Source: Limanda limanda
Taxonomy: Eukaryota; Chordata; Actinopteri; Pleuronectiformes; Pleuronectidae
Reading direction: 5' to 3'
Assembly (NCBI RefSeq): GCF_963576545.1
Contig: NC_083646.1
Location: forward strand, 26,537,527 to 26,601,526
DNA length: 64,000 bases
Under the pieces are notes generated by a model. That model saw only the letters and a list, made by a program, of their open reading frames with translations, was not told the DNA's origin and searched no databases. This document shows positions 60,012 to 64,000 of this stretch, piece after piece. The position numbers were made by a program, and so were the translations under genes. The first letter of the stretch is position 1. Every line of letters begins with the position of its first letter.

Positions 60012-63000
60012 CTGAAACAAGCAGGAAACATGCACTCTGTTATGCACTATTATACTATGTCCTGATGTATATGATAAACAAGCTTGTGGCAGCACTTATA
60101 CTCTCACACACATGTGAGCTGGAGGGCTTTCATGTGGGCGGCTGAATGTGCTGCAGGAGCAGAGTAAGTGCTAATGGCTCCGACATGAGGAGGCAACAAG
60201 TCATCGACGAAGATGATGCCGGCCTCTGACACAATCACTCCCTGCACTGTCCGGGCTGAGGCTGAGGGCTGCTGTTTGTGCCGCCTGTAATTGCCTGGAG
60301 GATTGATCCTGAACAATGTGCCATCTCATGGACTGTAATCAAGCCTCATTATTCATTCTTCACCACCCCAATCTGGGTGCTGGAGACACAATGGCCGTCC
60401 CTTAAGCGGCATCACTGCCTGGTGACTGTATGACCACTGCCTATCGTACTTTCTCCCCTTCACTTCACCACTCCTGTTTCGCAATCTCTTTATGTCTCCT
60501 CGGAATCATCTGCTCTCATCTTTCCTCTTTGCCCTCTCTTTTCCACAGAGCAGCCTGTCATTCCGACTTCTTTTCCTCTTTAAATTCTCCTTCACTCTCC
60601 TCCATCAAACCTGAATTTCTTGCATCAGAACTCTCCTCTGCTGCTTCAGTGATGCTGAAATCACAGTCCCCATAAGTCTCTCCTTAATTCTCTCCTTAAA
60701 TGTTTCATTTTCACACACTCTCTTTCAGTTCTCCCTTGTCTAAATCACAGTCCTCAGACTGAGTAACAGGGCTGTAACAACCTTCATCCCTCCTCCTTTT
60801 GGAAATCCAGAGGGGGTGACAAAGAGCTACTTTCCGCCATTATTACCATACAAACCTTATGCCGTTAATTTGCAATAAGTGAAATTCATTATCCTGGTGA
60901 CGGGGTCTCTAGCAGCAGCAGCAGAGAGAGACACAGAGACAGGCGAATGGAGAGGGCTGATCAATAACTCAATCTGCTGCCCTGCATGGGGCTCCATCTC
61001 CTCGGTCTCAGACTGTCAGTGTGCGTGAGGAAGAGAGGCAGGAGCTGCAGCCCACACCGTCCTCATCCGAACAGCACGCTGCACGATCAATGGACACAAT
61101 CTAATCAGCCACTATCACCACCAATGACTTTTAGCATGTAGGGCCCAGCATAATAGCATTAGGCAGACGGGTGTGCAGGGTTGAGGTGAGCTACTGAAGT
61201 TCAAGGTCATTCTGGGAGGTTGTGAGAGCAGTGAAGAGTTGGAGCAGGAGCACCCTGTACCCCTTAAGCGAGAGCGGAGCACCTATTAAAGGCCGTAGCT
61301 CCCTCAGATCGATCGGCCAGCCCGAGCTCCATGTCTATAAGCCCACACAGACATACATCTAATAGAGAAAGCTGCAGGAAACAGGTTTACCCACGACACA
61401 ACATGATGAAAATGACAGGTCTTTTGTCCCCCACTGAACCACTTTTCTAGAAGACTCGAGAGCTTTTCAGCAATCTCATCAACAGTAGCAAGGAATTCGG
61501 AGAGAGTAAGCAGAGTGCTACTTTGAGCTAGAGACTTGGGATTTCCTTCAAACCACAGAACAACATTGACTGTTGTGGTGATTTGTTACATTCCCGAGAA
61601 GTTTAATCACAGGATGTTTGTCCTTAAATTCCTCCAGAAAAATATGTTTAAGATTAAAATGTCTTTATGATGAAACCCACGTACTGTTAGGCATATCAAG
61701 CAATTAGTCACATAACACAGCCATCCAATTTTCTACTTGTTCTTTCTCCACCTCCTGCGTGGTTGGAGGGAGGTTGAGCCAAGTCGACTACAGAGTGACA
61801 GCACATCTTCTGTCCACGCAGCACGAAGCATGTTAAACCCCCGACCCCCCGCCTCCACACATATCGAATCTGCGGCCCTCGCATATCCTCCATCCACTCT
61901 CACTCGTCGACGACGAATGCCCTTGCAAACTCTTACTCCCTCCATGTCTTTATCCATTAGGGTGAAGGCCACCCCCACTCACCCACCCCCACCTATCCAT
62001 GGGGCCTCTTTGTAACTGTCGAGGAACCCTTTTCACTTTTTGTTCTGCAGGCCTTCCCAGGTCCTTTCTCTGTTGATATTCACACCATCTGCCAGCGGCG
62101 GAGAAAGGTGCACAGAGACCCGGCTAGCACAGAGATATCAAGATCTCCAGGGGTCGAGGTCTTTGGCTCGTCTCTACACACGTCATTAAAACCACACCTA
62201 TAACAACTGCAACGCTGAAACCAAAACAGATATTTGCAGCTTTCTGGGGGACATAAGCATGGCGTTCTCACCCCTTGTTTGCACTGGTATGTCCTGCTAA
62301 GTCCTCCCGAATAGAAGTGGCTGTAAAGAATCACTCAAGCCGCACTAAGCAGCTGCCTGTGAGTTAGGTCATTTTCCCAGGAGCCCCAGAGTGGGCACTG
62401 GCAGGACCTCAAAAAGCGGGGACACCATCTGTTCAGTGCCTGAAAAGGTTGGTGACACCTTCTGTGGTATCAACAACTTCTAATTAAGTGGCCAAGAATG
62501 CAGCAGCAGCAGCTCCAGTGCATGATTGGTGGGCTCGCCTTAGTTAGCTGCCTTAGACAACAACATGGCAGACCCCCGGTGCGCGTCACGCACCTCTCCC
62601 TCACATCTGGCCATGGAGTAATTAAAAACGAAGAAAGAGTGGATACAATAAATGCTTGATGACTTGAGCCACCAACAAAAACTATATTTCCTCTTGTTTT
62701 CTAATATTTTTTGTCCACCCTTTGTTCTTTTAATTGAATGTTTATCAGGAGCATAAACAGCAGCATTAACCCTATGGTCAATCCCTGGGTGGTTTGTTTC
62801 TCCTATATCATGATGCACTAATTTCATTAACATTAGGATTTAAATGAAATAACAAATAGACTTAACATCCGTCTGATTTCCATCGCTCGTACAGCCAAAT
62901 CTGCTGCTGAGAAATGTTACTAATTAGGCTTATTAAGTAATTAAGAGGAGGTCTTAATTATATCTGTGCCACTGGGACCTGCATGGCTGTAACCGTGAAA

Positions 63001-64000
63001 TACTGCGCCGCACCGCTCAGCTTTGTAGGATGTTCCACAGTTTCATCCATTTCCATGTTCTGAATGTGTGTTTTTGTACATAGAAGATTTTGGAGCATAC
63101 TTTTTATGACTGTATTAGGCAAATATCTGCTCTGACATGAAATTACAGAGAGAGAGGCACTCAGCAGCCTTCAAAAGCATAGCCTCGAAATGCCAAGCGA
63201 ATTACCTTGCAAAGAGTTGAAAGTTTAATGAAATATATGGCAGGGGGGGGGGGGGAAATGAGAGGTTTGGCACAGGCATGGACGTAAGTCTCAGGAGAAT
63301 GGGCACCAAACGGCTCTCTCAGTCTGTACAGCCATCAGTCAAAGTAGCAGCCACCCTTCCCATCCTCAAGGAGACTTCTCTGGAAGCCACAATGATCTAC
63401 ATCCCATGACCTCACTCTCAGTGTCCAACATATTTTGATTTGTAGCTCTTGTGTTATTCAAACACAAATTCAAAAGAGGATGAAATTCAGCAGAGAGCCT
63501 TTGTTGGACTCATACCAAGGTACAGTCCTTTTAGATGTCTCTGCCCTTGTGGAGAAAGAGAGAAAGGGAGGGAGAGAGTGTGAGGGCGAGTGAGGCTGCA
63601 CTACAAGCTTGGCAGACGATTCCCTCCCTGGTCCCGAGTGCTTTTCCTTTCACTCTGGACAAAGCAAACACTGAACCGGGAGTCTTTGTTTGCCTCTTCA
63701 AAGGGACAGGTTTTTGATGCCGTGTCACTAAATGTGATCGAGCAAACTGAAATGGAACAAAACATCAAAAACAATGTCTGTTTTTATGTGTTTATCGACT
63801 AGTATGACAACTGCTTCATGATTTCAACATGGGAGTTCCATCAAGTTCAAACGTTGTGTATTCAACAACAAATACAACATGGCTTATGATTGGATGATTG
63901 CGCTATTGGATTACACATCAATATACGAGAATCTGCATCAAACAATGTAAAATTTGAAATTCTTTGTTTGTTATTTAGAAAATTGACTCTCATGTTTTGT
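60012..64000 (-). other. Convertase intron continuing out of the window
   Basis: No further exon of the convertase could be found on the minus strand: the motif around the catalytic Ser and the NGAG/VSH block are absent. The sequence is moderately complex with few simple repeats, a 13-G run (63243-63255), CAG repeats near 60910, and stretches such as 62860-63010 rich in TAATTA-like cores that could be conserved noncoding DNA. The small open frames (60104-60316, 61708-62015, 62080-62334, 63531-63802) show no recognisable product. Confidence 0.65.

Noticed and set aside
60104..60316. Upstream convertase exon
   Set aside because: The minus-strand translation lacks the catalytic Ser region or the NGAG/VSH block expected before YGFGLLDA, and no fitting splice sites of the right phase were seen.

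Overview
The window is vertebrate nuclear DNA, almost certainly from a ray-finned (teleost) fish. It has intron-rich genes with consensus GT-AG splice sites, long AT-rich introns, very many CA/GT microsatellites, and several interspersed repeat types that I recognise as common in percomorph fish. It is not bacterial, so there are no operons, ribosome binding sites or CRISPR arrays. The species cannot be named from the sequence.

Three protein-coding genes are supported. (1) Positions 440-11868, plus strand: the last seven coding exons of fbxl4, a mitochondrial F-box/leucine-rich-repeat protein. The first ~175 residues lie upstream of the window. Splice phases agree at every junction, giving 446 residues and a stop. 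(2) Positions 25867-27012, minus strand: a complete single-exon pou3f2 (Brn2-type class III POU homeobox factor, 381 aa) with CCAAT boxes and a GC box upstream. (3) Positions 35048 to beyond 60011, minus strand: the last six coding exons of a kexin/furin-like proprotein convertase (PCSK family). They cover the end of the catalytic domain, the P domain and a short C-terminal tail that I do not recognise. Its catalytic exons lie past position 64000. fbxl4 and pou3f2 are also neighbours in other vertebrates. The convertase and pou3f2 are transcribed in the same direction, and fbxl4 converges on them.

Layout: 1-281 reverse-transcriptase relic in an fbxl4 intron; 440-12845 fbxl4 with its probable 3' UTR; 12846-25866 gene-free DNA with old repeats, a foldback element at 16059-16492, a candidate CTCF site near 20970 and possible conserved noncoding blocks, ending in the pou3f2 3' flank with three trinucleotide arrays; 25867-27210 pou3f2 and promoter, GC-rich; 27210-35009 gene-free DNA upstream of pou3f2 with enhancer-like sequence at 30470-31230 and a tRNA-derived SINE; 35010-64000 the convertase gene, whose introns hold a Tc1-like transposon fossil (about 47175-48410) and many dinucleotide arrays.

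The most striking object is a 1.84-kb tetranucleotide array at 8189-10024 in fbxl4: 448 uninterrupted GACA copies preceded by six GACC-GACA units. It ends 59 bp before a coding exon. No new multi-gene system was found. The best leads are this array, the divergent convertase with its unfamiliar tail, paired complementary CA/GT arrays in its introns, and several repeat-borne or palindromic regulatory-like sequences.
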